From Bryobacterales bacterium (GTDB taxonomy: Bacteria; Acidobacteriota; Terriglobia; Bryobacterales; Bryobacteraceae), in NCBI GenBank assembly GCA_016716385.1, contig JADJWL010000011.1, forward strand, positions 124,001-188,000: a stretch of DNA of 64,000 nucleotides, given 5' to 3'. The notes under the pieces are model-generated. The model was not told the DNA's origin. It ran no database searches and saw nothing but the letters and a program-made list of their open reading frames with translations. A program made the position numbers and the translations under genes. Below are positions 26,721 to 36,957 of this stretch, one piece after another (within the stretch, counting starts at the first letter, position 1; every line of letters begins with the position of its first letter).

Positions 26721-28037
26721 CTACTTCTCGAAGCCCCGTCCGTAGGGAACGACCGGCGGCCGCGGCCCCGTGTTGAACATCGGGCCGCGCGTCGAGCGAT
26801 AGGTCATGTTCATGAACGGCGTCTCGATGCGGCGCCCGATGTCACGGTACCGGCCGTTCTCCCAGTTCGATTCCATGTTGTACGAGACAATGCCCGTCGA
26901 CAGCAGCAGTCGCTCCGCGTTGACTGGTTCCTTCCTCGTCAGCATCATCTCGACAATCCAGTGCTCGAAGGCGTTCGCGGCGTGATACTGGGCGTACGGC
27001 CCGGGCCAGCCGAGCATCGAAACGATCGCCGGGGCCTGACGCCCTGCAATCTCGCCGGCGTAGGTCCACCCCACATCCCGAACCGCAAAGACCGCCGCTT
27101 TCGTCCCGTCCCGATAATCGACGATCGTGACGCTTGGGTCCCGGACGGTCTCCTGAAAATATCCCGGCTTCAGGTCAAAGCTGGTCCGCACGGCATCGAG
27201 CAGATTGCCCGCCCAGGAATTGCGCTCGGCCCACTTCCATGTTTCCGGCCCTCGAATGCACTGCACCGCCTCGACGCCCGTCTCGCCGCCCTTGCGGCGT
27301 TCCACAAAGGACTGGAGCACGTCGATGCAGTGAAAAAGGCCTCCCTCGTCTCTACCTCCGCCAGCCACGACGGAAGCCTTGATGGGCGTATCGATATCGA
27401 GCTCGATCTCGGGCTTGCGGTAGTAGAACGGGATGGAGGAACCGCCGAACAAGGGAAAGTTCAGCTCACGGGACTTGTCGAACATCCACTTGGCTTCGTT
27501 CCAACTGGTGGAGAAGTGCTTGTCGTTGAAAACGGGCACCGAGCGCTTACTCCGCTCGAATACCTGGATGATCTGCTGGTAGAGCCACCAGCGTGGATAG
27601 TATTTCTGCCCTTGGAGATTGTCATGGTAAATCCCGTGTTCTCCGACCAGGACAACACCGTCCACCGCAAGCTCCTTCCCCCCGAGTGTGAGGGCTTCCC
27701 GCACCGTATCAAAGATCCGAATGCCCTTCGCCTTGCACACTTTCTGGCCCAGCCCGCTTTCCTGCAGTTGATGGATATAGGCGGACACCACGTCCACCCG
27801 CGAAGGAGTGTGGGCGCCCTTCCACCAGTACCCGTCGATCAGCTTGGTGATGATCCAGTCCGCATGGGATCCCGGAGCAGCCCAATAGGTGACGACACAG
27901 GCGATGCGAGGCCGTCGTTCCTGGGCAGGCGAAACAGCACCGGCTGCAATGCCGGCCAGAGCCGCCTGACCGGACATCCCCAGCATTTCGCGCCGGGTGA
28001 AAGATGGCATCGACGCCATACGTTGATCTTCAGCCAT
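26721..28037 (-). CDS. Uncharacterised Tat-type exported protein
   Basis: 438 residues, family not recognised. It starts with a twin-arginine signal (FTRREMLGMSGQAALAGIAAGAVSPAQE) and continues as a soluble alpha/beta protein containing PRIACVVTYWAAPGSHADWI, DGVVLVGEHGIYHDNLQGQKYYPR and FPLFGGSSIPFYYRKPE. Proteins of this look are frequent in Solibacter- and Planctomycete-type genomes next to sugar-related genes, but I assign no activity. The ATG at 28037 was chosen because AAGGAG lies just upstream; the frame is open for 19 further codons. Confidence 0.75.
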   Translation of the reverse strand: MAEDQRMASMPSFTRREMLGMSGQAALAGIAAGAVSPAQERRPRIACVVTYWAAPGSHADWIITKLIDGYWWKGAHTPSRVDVVSAYIHQLQESGLGQKVCKAKGIRIFDTVREALTLGGKELAVDGVVLVGEHGIYHDNLQGQKYYPRWWLYQQIIQVFERSKRSVPVFNDKHFSTSWNEAKWMFDKSRELNFPLFGGSSIPFYYRKPEIELDIDTPIKASVVAGGGRDEGGLFHCIDVLQSFVERRKGGETGVEAVQCIRGPETWKWAERNSWAGNLLDAVRTSFDLKPGYFQETVRDPSVTIVDYRDGTKAAVFAVRDVGWTYAGEIAGRQAPAIVSMLGWPGPYAQYHAANAFEHWIVEMMLTRKEPVNAERLLLSTGIVSYNMESNWENGRYRDIGRRIETPFMNMTYRSTRGPMFNTGPRPPVVPYGRGFEK

Positions 28038-28145
28038 GTCACACTCCTTCGGTTGCACCGCTTCCTCTACCAGCCGGCAAAGCGTATCCCGCATCGTACC
28101 TCGTCATGCTGTTCGGGTCGAACTGGACGGGAGGCAGCCACCGTT

Positions 28146-28526
28146 TCACTCCGGCTTCCTGGATTCGGCTGCGAAAGGACAATTCGCCCGCAACTCCTCG
28201 ACGAACTCCGGACTCGCATTCCGCGGATAGCCGCGAATCCAGAATGCATCCGGCGTCTCGCTCTCCCAGTGCACGAGCTCCGGTTCCACCAGAAGCGCCC
28301 GCATCCGGGCATCCGCATCGGCGACTTCGCTCGCCGAGCCGAGCCTGGCAATGAGGTCGCGGATGTCCAGTTCGTTCCAGTAGTCCTCGATGCCAAGCGT
28401 CCAGCCCCGCTCGACGTCGCTCACGAAGCGCTGCCAGCGGGCGATCAGTCCGTGGCGTCCCTGCTGGCGAACATGCTCGGGATAGCCCTCGTCAGCCAGG
28501 AAGCGGTCGATTTCGGCGTCGGTCAT
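28146..28526 (-). CDS. Probable immunity protein of the adjacent toxin-like gene
   Basis: 126 residues, acidic, no signal or membrane segment (MTDAEIDRFLADEGYPEHVRQQG at the start, WTLGIEDYWNELDIRDLIARL in the middle). Its ATG overlaps the stop of the toxin-like gene at 28523 by four bases. Small acidic cytosolic proteins encoded directly after BECR-fold RNase toxins of the CdiA C-terminal type commonly act as immunity proteins, and the 'YxNELDIRDL' pattern is of that kind. The role is inferred from context; no family name is claimed. Confidence 0.6.
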   Translation of the reverse strand: MTDAEIDRFLADEGYPEHVRQQGRHGLIARWQRFVSDVERGWTLGIEDYWNELDIRDLIARLGSASEVADADARMRALLVEPELVHWESETPDAFWIRGYPRNASPEFVEELRANCPFAAESRKPE

Positions 28527-28888
28527 TTCGGGCGCCTCCGCGCCTGCCGGTGAAAGTAGCGCTCCCCGTCGTTAGGGATGAAGAACGTGCGGATGGTGCG
28601 GTCCGGATTGTACGCGGCGAAGGAACCCTTGCGGCGATCGAAGCGCGTGATCACACCGTCGGCGCGCACAATCTCGAGGATTGGCCCGCCCGCGGGAGCG
28701 TCGCGCAGTTCCTGCGCCAGGCGGAGGTATTCCGCCTTGGTGATCTGCCCGAATTCAGCACCGTGCTTGGCGAAGTGTTCGTCGAGTTGTTTCGCGCTCC
28801 GGAAGCCCGGGCCGGCGGCGCAGGCGAGCAGCGCGGCGAGAAGGAAGACCAGCAGGCCGGTCCAACGGGTCCGCATCCGATCCGCCAT
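28523..28888 (-). CDS. Exported CdiA-C/pyocin-like RNase toxin-domain protein
   Basis: 121 residues. After a hydrophobic leader with a possible lipobox (LLAC, Cys23) the whole mature protein matches the BECR-fold RNase domain found at C-termini of CdiA and S-type-pyocin-like proteins: FRSAKQLDEHFAKHGAEFG, ITKAEYLRLAQELRDAP, ILEIVRADGVITRFDRRKGSF and IRTFFIPNDGERYFHRQ. The conserved His-Lys-His (HFAKH) and Thr/Arg near the C-terminus are the candidate catalytic residues. Being stand-alone and exported rather than part of a giant adhesin is unusual. The likely immunity gene follows with a four-base overlap. Confidence 0.7.
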   Translation of the reverse strand: MADRMRTRWTGLLVFLLAALLACAAGPGFRSAKQLDEHFAKHGAEFGQITKAEYLRLAQELRDAPAGGPILEIVRADGVITRFDRRKGSFAAYNPDRTIRTFFIPNDGERYFHRQARRRPK

Positions 28889-28896
28889 TCGGCGCC

Positions 28897-29427
28897 CTAG
28901 CGCGCCCGCTTCACATCAGGACGCGGATCGGCGACGAACCCTTCGCGGTTGGGCATCTTCACCTTCGGCAGCGTCGACGCATCCATCGCATCGTTCTCGC
29001 CGACGATGCCATTCAGGTGCAGGATGTAGGCGCTCACCGCGTAGACCTGGTCAGGATTCAGCAGACCCGGCTCCTTGAACGGCATCGCGCGGTTGATGTA
29101 ATCCCACAGCGTCGTAGCGTGCGGCCAGTAGCTGCCGACGGTCTTGAGCGGCTTCGGCGTGTTCAGCGTCCCCTGGCCTCCCACGAGCGGCGATTCGTCG
29201 CCACCCGCGCCCTTGGCCCCGTGGCATCGCTGGCAGCGGCGCTCGTAGATGGCCGCACCCTGGACCGCGGTGCCGGAACCGGGCGGCAAGCCTTTGCCAT
29301 CGGGCGCGATCGCGATGTCAAGCGCCTTGATGTCGGTCTCGGTGGCCGGGCGTCCCACACCATACTTCGACTGCGCCGTGAGAGCGGCCGCGGTCAGGCA
29401 AAGCACAAGAGCGCTACGCATCCACAT
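28897..29427 (-). CDS. Exported c-type cytochrome, partner of the sulfite-dehydrogenase-like protein
   Basis: 176 residues with a signal peptide (MRSALVLCLTAAALTAQ) and a single CQRCH haem motif at 65-69. Met and Pro around 115 (INRAMPFKEPGLLNPDQVYAVSAYILHLNG) is the typical C-terminal part of SoxD/SorB-like cytochromes that accept electrons from a molybdenum sulfite dehydrogenase. The start overlaps the end of the molybdoprotein gene by 14 bases, so the two are co-translated. Substrate identity depends on the partner. Confidence 0.85.
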   Translation of the reverse strand: MWMRSALVLCLTAAALTAQSKYGVGRPATETDIKALDIAIAPDGKGLPPGSGTAVQGAAIYERRCQRCHGAKGAGGDESPLVGGQGTLNTPKPLKTVGSYWPHATTLWDYINRAMPFKEPGLLNPDQVYAVSAYILHLNGIVGENDAMDASTLPKVKMPNREGFVADPRPDVKRAR

Positions 29428-30628
29428 TGGTCACGCTCCCGTCGGCGGAGATCTTCCAGGGCTTGATGCCGTTGAAGTGGTAGTTGGACCCGGTGCCCCG
29501 CGCCGCCACCAGCTCTTCTTTCGAGGGCTGCACGTAACCGCTTTCGTCCGTACAGCGCGACTGCAGCATCGCCTCGCCGCCATCCCACCGCCACGGCAGG
29601 CGGAAGCGTGTGAATGCGATGCGGTGGCGCGGTTCCTGCAGGCGCGCCGCGGTCCAGGATTTGCCGCCGTCTGTCGAAACTTCGACCTTCTCGATCCGGC
29701 CGCGGCCCGACCACGCCAGTCCCGTGATCTCGTACAACCCAGGTCCGGAGAGCTTCCGTCCGCCGGCGGGGAACGTGATGATCGACTTCGCCTCCATCAC
29801 GAACGTGAAGATACGCGCCTTGCCGTCCGGCATCAGATCCGTGTACTTTGACGTCTCGTCCTTCGCCATGTACGGCTGGTCGGCCACCTTCAGAACGCGC
29901 AGCCATTTCACGTTGATGTTGCCTTCCCACCCCGGGACAACCAGCCGCAGCGGGAAGCCCTGTTCGGGCCGCAACGGTTCCCCGTTCTGCGAGTAGGCGA
30001 CGAGAATATCGTCCATGGCTTTGGCCATCGGGATGGAGCGCATCATGCGGCAGGCATCGTTGCCCTCGGCGATCACCCAGCTTGCGCCGGGTTTCACTCC
30101 CGCCTCCTCGAGGAGCGTACGCAGCGGGACGCCGGTCCATTCGCTGCAACTGGCGAGACCGAAGCCGCGCTGCGGGTCGGGGGTGGTCTTGGCCCCCCAC
30201 TCGCCGCCCGAGTTGCCCGAGCACTCGATGAAGTAGACGTGGGACTCCGACGGCAGGCGCCGCAGATCCGCCAGAGTGAACATCAGCGGCCGGTCCACCA
30301 TTCCGTGCAACAGCAACTCGTGCTTTTCCGGATCGATCTGCGGGACGCCCGCGTGGTGCCGCTCGAAATGCAGCGAGGCCGGCGTGATGATGCCGTCGAG
30401 ATCCTGCAAGGGCGTGAAACTGGCTGCCGCCTCGGGATTGGCCGAATCACGAAACGCACGCGCGAGCTTCACATGCGCGGAGCGCTCGCCGTACGCACTC
30501 ACCGGCCGTCCGAGCCTGCTCGGACCCTCGTCCTCGACGGCCGTCTCCTTGCCCCCACCGCAGGCGGACAGGACGCCGGCGAGAGCGCTCACACTCAGGA
30601 ACTTTCTACGATTGGACGCTTCTTCCAC
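29414..30628 (-). CDS. SoxC/SorA-like molybdopterin sulfite dehydrogenase (lipoprotein)
   Basis: 404 residues of the sulfite oxidase family. Leader with RRKFLSVSALAGVLSAC, both twin-arginine and a lipobox (Cys23), as needed for an enzyme that folds with its molybdenum cofactor before export. The Mo ligand cysteine is Cys136 in YFIECSGNSGGEWG. The C-terminal Mo-co dimerisation domain (RIEKVEVSTDGGKSWTAARL, RFRLPWRWDGGEA) is present. Whether the substrate is sulfite, a sulfane sulfur adduct or an organic sulfoxide-type compound is not clear, because no other sox gene is nearby. Lipid anchoring is less common in this family. Confidence 0.87.
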   Translation of the reverse strand: MEEASNRRKFLSVSALAGVLSACGGGKETAVEDEGPSRLGRPVSAYGERSAHVKLARAFRDSANPEAAASFTPLQDLDGIITPASLHFERHHAGVPQIDPEKHELLLHGMVDRPLMFTLADLRRLPSESHVYFIECSGNSGGEWGAKTTPDPQRGFGLASCSEWTGVPLRTLLEEAGVKPGASWVIAEGNDACRMMRSIPMAKAMDDILVAYSQNGEPLRPEQGFPLRLVVPGWEGNINVKWLRVLKVADQPYMAKDETSKYTDLMPDGKARIFTFVMEAKSIITFPAGGRKLSGPGLYEITGLAWSGRGRIEKVEVSTDGGKSWTAARLQEPRHRIAFTRFRLPWRWDGGEAMLQSRCTDESGYVQPSKEELVAARGTGSNYHFNGIKPWKISADGSVTNVDA

Positions 30629-30681
30629 ACGAATCTCCCGTTAAGAGTCGATTGTACAGAATCGGGCGGCACGCCCGTGGA

Positions 30682-31161
30682 TCACTTCTTGAACAGGCTC
30701 TCGAACGCGGCACGCGCGTCGTTCGCGTTCCGCGGCGGCTGCGTGGACGCGGTAGGCGCAGCGCGCGGAGGAGGCGCCCCGGCGTTGGTTCCTTCGCGCA
30801 TGACCGTGACGCGTGGCGAGAACAGCGCGCATTCATTCGCTTTGTCCTTCACCGCGATACGTTCCGGTATCGGCTTCAGACATTGGAACCGCGTCGAAGA
30901 CTCGAAGTGGGCGCATTGCTTGCAACAGTGCAGTTCGGCATTGCACTTCGGACATTTGCCGCTGAAATCGCTGTCCGCTGGCAGCGTCGTCGCACAGTTG
31001 TAGCAGCGTGTCGCCGTCACCGGCTGCACCAGCCGCGGCAGGCGCGGACCTGTCACATCGATCGGCGGACGGGGACCCTGCTGGCGAGGACGCTCCTCAC
31101 GGTCGCGCGTCTCACCGCGATCCATGTATCCCTGTTGACGGTATTTGCGATCGCCATCCAT
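30682..31161 (-). CDS. Zinc-ribbon protein of unknown function
   Basis: 159 residues with a charged, disordered start (many Arg/Gln/Asp), then a tandem cysteine region: RCYNCATTLPADSDFSGKCPKCNAELHCCKQCAHFESSTRFQC and NECALF. The CxxC...CxxC pairs (about 53-73) and a CCxQC...C...C set look like two structural zinc sites. The tail is low-complexity, Pro/Ala-rich and ends in a helix (ARAAFESLFKK). No named family is recognised; similar proteins are common in acidobacteria. The upstream stretch 31162-31376 (about 215 bases) contains no gene and should carry its promoter. Confidence 0.75.
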   Translation of the reverse strand: MDGDRKYRQQGYMDRGETRDREERPRQQGPRPPIDVTGPRLPRLVQPVTATRCYNCATTLPADSDFSGKCPKCNAELHCCKQCAHFESSTRFQCLKPIPERIAVKDKANECALFSPRVTVMREGTNAGAPPPRAAPTASTQPPRNANDARAAFESLFKK

Positions 31162-31376
31162 GGCGTTGATTCCTTGTGATACTCCGGTGGCGCCGCCCGG
31201 AATGATCGTGCCTCCGGGTTCCTACACCCCGCACGCCGAATTACGATCGGTCAACGGGATGGGCGATGAGAATCCTGCAGGTAAGCTCTAAGAAGGCTGG
31301 GCTAGAGGTCTACCGCCCTCTCTTCACTTCCATGTGTAGCACAGAAACGGCCGAATGTGTATTGGAAAGTTCCCGG

Positions 31377-32996
31377 CTACAGATGCTCGTAGGCAACCGC
31401 CGTCAGGAATTCGTCAAAGCCGCCGCTCGTCATCATGCGCTCATACAACTGCGCCGCGAGATCGAACCGGCTCTCACCGTACCGGGCGCCCCACTGTTCG
31501 CGGAAACGGGCGATCTCGCCGGCGATTGTTTCGCGCACGAGTTCCTTCGTCACCGGCCGGCCGTCGTTCAACCGGGCTCCGTGACGCAGCCATTGCCAGA
31601 CCTGCGCACGGGAGATCTCGGCCGTCGCCGCGTCTTCCATCAGGTTGTAGATCGGCACACAGCCGTTGCCCCGCAGCCAGGATTCCAGGTACTGCAAACC
31701 CACGTCGACATTCACACGCAGGCCATCGATCGTAATGTCGCCCCCGGGCACCGCGAGCAGATCCTGCGCCGTCACGCGGACGTCGTCGCGCGTCACGTGG
31801 ATCTGGTTCGGCCCCGGCATGTGCGCGTCGAAGATCTCCTTGGCCACCGGGACGAGCCCCGGATGCGCGACCCACGTGCCATCGTGCCCCGCTTTCACTT
31901 CGCGCAGTTTGTCCTGGCGGACCTTGTCGAGCGCCTTCTCGTTGGCCTCCGGATCGTTCTTGATGGGGATCTGCGCCGCCATCCCGCCCATGGCGTGGAT
32001 ACCGCGGTGGTGGCACGTGCGGATCAGCAGCCGGACGTAGGAATCGAGAAAGTGCCGGTCCATCGTCACCTGCGCCCGGTTCGGCAGCGTGAATGCGGCA
32101 TGCTCACGGAACTTCTTGATGTAACTGAAAATGTAATCCCAGCGCCCGCAGTTGAGGCCGGCCGAGTGCTCGCGCAATTCGTAGAGGATCTCGTCCATTT
32201 GGAACGCGGCCAGAATCGTCTCGATCAGCACCGTGGCCCGGATCGAACCGCGGGGAACGCCAAGCATCTCCTGGGCAAGCACGAACACGTCGTTCCACAG
32301 GCGGGCTTCGAGATGGCTCTCCATCTTCGGCAGGTAGAAGTACGGGCCGCTCCCCTTGGCCAGCAGGTTCTTCGCGTTGTGGAAGAAGTAGAGGCCGAAG
32401 TCGAAGATCGACGCCGAGACAGGCTTGCCGTCGAGGAGCACATGCTTCTCCCAGAGATGCCAGCCTCGGGGACGCACCAGCAGCGTCGCCACCTTCTCGT
32501 TCAGCGCATACTCCTTGCCGTCGGGATTGACGAACGTGATGGTCCGGTCGATGGCGTCGCGCAGGTTAATCTGCCCCTCGATCACGTTAGCCCAGGTCGG
32601 GGAGTTGGCGTCCTCGAAGTCCGCCATGAACACGCTGGCGCCGCAGTTGAGGGCGTTGATGATCATCTTCCGGTCGACCGGACCGGTGATCTCGACGCGG
32701 CGATCCATGAGGTCGGCCGGGATCGGAGCCACCTTCCACTCAGCCTGGCGGTACTGTTCGGTCTCCGGGAGGAAGTCCGGGAACCGGCCGGCATCGAGAT
32801 CCGCCTGGACCTCGGTGCGCGCCGTCAGCAGCGTCTGCCGGGTGTGTTCGAAATTCCGGCACAGCGCGGCCACAAAGCGGAGCGCTTCGGGCGTGAGGAT
32901 CTCCGCGTATGCTGGACTGACTGGACCCAGGACTTCCAGGCCGTCGGCGCGCACGGCGGCATTCAGCGACTCATTGTGGGAGGGAGCGGTTGCCAT
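31377..32996 (-). CDS. aceB: Malate synthase A
   Basis: 539 residues, normal for AceB, which condenses glyoxylate and acetyl-CoA to malate. Characteristic motifs: INALNCGASVFMADFEDANSPTW near 110, VRPRGWHLWEKHVLLDG near 165, ATVLIETILAAFQMDEILYELREHSAGLNCGRWDYIFS near 260 and GMAAQIPIKNDP near 330. Unlike most genomes, no isocitrate lyase (aceA) is adjacent; it may be elsewhere. The ATG at 32996 is 44 bases from the divergent PAAR gene start. Confidence 0.96.
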   Translation of the reverse strand: MATAPSHNESLNAAVRADGLEVLGPVSPAYAEILTPEALRFVAALCRNFEHTRQTLLTARTEVQADLDAGRFPDFLPETEQYRQAEWKVAPIPADLMDRRVEITGPVDRKMIINALNCGASVFMADFEDANSPTWANVIEGQINLRDAIDRTITFVNPDGKEYALNEKVATLLVRPRGWHLWEKHVLLDGKPVSASIFDFGLYFFHNAKNLLAKGSGPYFYLPKMESHLEARLWNDVFVLAQEMLGVPRGSIRATVLIETILAAFQMDEILYELREHSAGLNCGRWDYIFSYIKKFREHAAFTLPNRAQVTMDRHFLDSYVRLLIRTCHHRGIHAMGGMAAQIPIKNDPEANEKALDKVRQDKLREVKAGHDGTWVAHPGLVPVAKEIFDAHMPGPNQIHVTRDDVRVTAQDLLAVPGGDITIDGLRVNVDVGLQYLESWLRGNGCVPIYNLMEDAATAEISRAQVWQWLRHGARLNDGRPVTKELVRETIAGEIARFREQWGARYGESRFDLAAQLYERMMTSGGFDEFLTAVAYEHL

Positions 32997-33040
32997 GAAT
33001 TCTTAGCATACTGCTATCCTCAGGGGAGGAGGAAAGCAGC

Positions 33041-33540
33041 GTGCCTACAGGACCGGCCGCGAGACAATTAGACCCGGTTGTCCACCCGCTGCCGCCCGTG
33101 CTGCAACCAGGTCCGGCCAGCATGGACGTGTTCATCGGATTCATGAAGGCATGGCGCGGGATTCCCGCGGCCGCGGCGGCTGCGCTGCAGGCGCAGAAGC
33201 AGGCGTCGGAGATCAAGATCAAGGCAGCGGAGGCCGCCACGTTGGCCGCGGCGGGTACTCCTGGAGCGCCCGCGGCAAAGGCGAACGAAGAACTGGTCAA
33301 GGCAGCCGAGGCGGCCGCAATGGGGGCCGCAATCTCGTCTATTGCCGGCGCAGCCGATATCCATGCGTGCACGACGCCCTTGCCGGTTCCCCGCACGGTC
33401 CGGGCGTGGTGATCGATGGAAGCGCAACCGTGCTGATCAACAACCTGCCTGCCTGCCGGGTGGGCGATACGATCCTCGAAGCAATCGGTCCGCCCAACAA
33501 GATCGCGATGGGGTGCACGACTGTGATCATCGGCGGTTGA
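33041..33540 (+). pseudogene. PAAR-domain protein, broken by a one-base frameshift
   Basis: An AGGAGG Shine-Dalgarno precedes GTG 33041. The first frame reads 112 residues of a PAAR-like spike-tip protein (Ala-rich middle, ADIHACTTPLPVP), then runs into a stop at 33412. Shifting back by one base at the CCCC run 33389-33392 continues the conserved family pattern (PHGPGVVIDGSATVLINNLPACRVGD) to a stop at 33540, giving a normal protein of about 165 residues. PAAR proteins sharpen the tip of type VI-type or related contractile injection machines and often carry effectors. The lesion is either a real inactivating indel or an assembly error; no other secretion-system gene is in the window. Confidence 0.8.
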
Positions 33541-33559
33541 GGCCGCCGCTCGAAACGCC

Positions 33560-34516
33560 ATGGCGTTGATTACCATGGGCGGTCTGGCAGGGTGCCGGGT
33601 CGATGAAGCCGCCCGTATCGCCGCCCGCCGCCTCGATCTGGCGCTGTTGGGCGACACACAGATCGCCGACGCCATCCGCAACGAGTTCGGCGAACAGGAT
33701 GCCAGACGGCACTCCGCGTTCCGCGATATGCTCGCTTCGGTTGTGTTGCGATTCGCCACTGCTCATCATCTGTTGATTCATTCAGCCGGAGCCGAATGCC
33801 TCGCTCCCTGGTTCCAGGGCCGGATCCTGCGGGTATGGACCACTGCGCCCGAGGCGAACCGCGCCGGTCATCTCATGCTCGACCACCGGCTGGAACGTCC
33901 GGCCGCGCTCGACCTCCTGCGGCAACTGGACCGCGACGCCAAAGATCTCCGCGAGCGCCGCTTCGGACGCCGGACGGTCTCGCCCGATCAGTTCGACCTC
34001 ACACTGAATGCCGATACGCTGCTGCCGGAACAGATCGCGGATTTGACCGTGCAGGCAGCGCAAACGATGGACCTGGGGACCCAGGGTCTCCTGTCCGCCC
34101 CTGAGGAAGCGCGGCAGCAGTTCGCCATCCGGTTGCGCCTCGCCCGCCTTGGGATCACGCCAGCCGGAACCGCGGAACTGCCGGTGAAGATGTTCGCGCA
34201 TCCCAGCGAGCAGGTCTTCGCGAACCTGCTGGACTTCTACGGGATCGCCTGGGAGTACGAACCGCGCAGCTTCCCGATCCACTTCGACGACGAGGGACGG
34301 GCGACGGAAGCGTTCACACCGGATTTCTACCTGCCTGAATTCGATCTCTACGTCGAGCTGACAACGATGAAGCAGTCGCTGGTGACGAAAAAGAACCGCA
34401 AGGTACGGCTGTTGCGGGAACTCTACCCCACAATCAACATCCAGGTGTTCTATCAGAAAGACTTCGAAAACCTCATCTTTAAGTACGGACTCACGGAGGC
34501 GCCGGCCGCCGTATGA
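33560..34516 (+). CDS. Cytidylate-kinase-like protein fused to a PD-(D/E)XK nuclease-like domain
   Basis: 318 residues. The first 170 follow the Cytidylate_kin2 pattern (MALITMGGLAGCRVDEAARIAARRL, then RDAKDLRERRFGRR...FDLTLNADTLLPEQIADL), with the P-loop degenerate (GGLAGC, no Lys). From about 205 a second module begins: HPSEQVFANLLDFYGIAWEYEPRSFPI, FTPDFYLPEFDLYVELTTMKQSL and KNRKVRLLRELYP, a restriction-endonuclease-like arrangement with Glu217, Asp255 and Glu266 as candidate metal ligands; the usual E-x-K lysine is replaced (ELT), with Lys271 nearby. Overlaps hpt by four bases (ATGA). I recall similar modules beside hpt in other phyla; the role is unknown. Confidence 0.7.
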   Translation: MALITMGGLAGCRVDEAARIAARRLDLALLGDTQIADAIRNEFGEQDARRHSAFRDMLASVVLRFATAHHLLIHSAGAECLAPWFQGRILRVWTTAPEANRAGHLMLDHRLERPAALDLLRQLDRDAKDLRERRFGRRTVSPDQFDLTLNADTLLPEQIADLTVQAAQTMDLGTQGLLSAPEEARQQFAIRLRLARLGITPAGTAELPVKMFAHPSEQVFANLLDFYGIAWEYEPRSFPIHFDDEGRATEAFTPDFYLPEFDLYVELTTMKQSLVTKKNRKVRLLRELYPTINIQVFYQKDFENLIFKYGLTEAPAAV

Positions 34517-35046
34517 GCACCCTCCCTCCCGGCGTCGAGCGCATTCTGTTCACCGAAGAACAGATCCGCGAACGGCTAAAGGAGGTCGCCGCCGAGATTG
34601 ACGCCAGGTATCAGGGACGGACCTTGAAGCTGGTGGCCGTGCTGAAAGGCTCCGTGTTCTTTCTCACGGCCCTGGCAAGGGAACTGACGGTTCCGGTGAA
34701 GGTCGATTTCCTGGCGATCTCCAGTTTCTCGTCGCGTGCAGGCGCGCCTGGTGTTGTGCGGATCGCCAAAGATCTGGACGACAGCATCGAAGGGGAGGAT
34801 GTCCTGCTGGTGGAAGACATCGTCGACACAGGCTTCACCCTGCGCTATCTTCTGCGGACGCTAGCCGGTCGTAAGCCGAACTCGCTTGGCGTGTGCACAT
34901 TCCTCGACCGCACGTCGAAACGGATTGTTCAGGTGCCGGTCGACTTCCGGTGCTTCGAAATTCCCGACCGGTTCGTGATCGGCTTCGGGCTCGATTACCA
35001 CCAGCTCTACCGCAACCTGAACTGCGTCGCGGTGATGAAGGTGTGA
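34513..35046 (+). CDS. hpt: Hypoxanthine phosphoribosyltransferase
   Basis: 177 residues, normal for HPRT, the purine-salvage enzyme converting hypoxanthine (and often guanine) plus PRPP to the nucleotide. The start VERILFTEEQIRERLKEVAAEI, the LVAVLKGSVFFLTALAREL block, the PRPP-binding signature VLLVEDIVDTGFTLRYLL and the base-specificity segment RFVIGFGLDYHQLYRNLN are all present. It is translationally coupled to the kinase/nuclease-like gene and ends three bases from the convergent ABC-F gene. Confidence 0.96.
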   Translation: MSTLPPGVERILFTEEQIRERLKEVAAEIDARYQGRTLKLVAVLKGSVFFLTALARELTVPVKVDFLAISSFSSRAGAPGVVRIAKDLDDSIEGEDVLLVEDIVDTGFTLRYLLRTLAGRKPNSLGVCTFLDRTSKRIVQVPVDFRCFEIPDRFVIGFGLDYHQLYRNLNCVAVMKV

Positions 35047-35049
35047 GAT

Positions 35050-36953
<1,904 letters not shown>

Positions 36954-36957
<4 letters not shown>

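Noticed and set aside
33389..33392. Programmed ribosomal frameshift in the PAAR gene
   Set aside because: The site (GTT CCC CGC) lacks a classical X-XXY-YYZ slippery heptamer and no stimulating hairpin is evident, so an indel or assembly error is more likely.
33041..34516. PAAR protein and nuclease-like gene as a type VI effector pair
   Set aside because: The nuclease-like protein is coupled to hpt rather than to the PAAR gene, has a kinase-like half, and there is no immunity gene or secretion component nearby.
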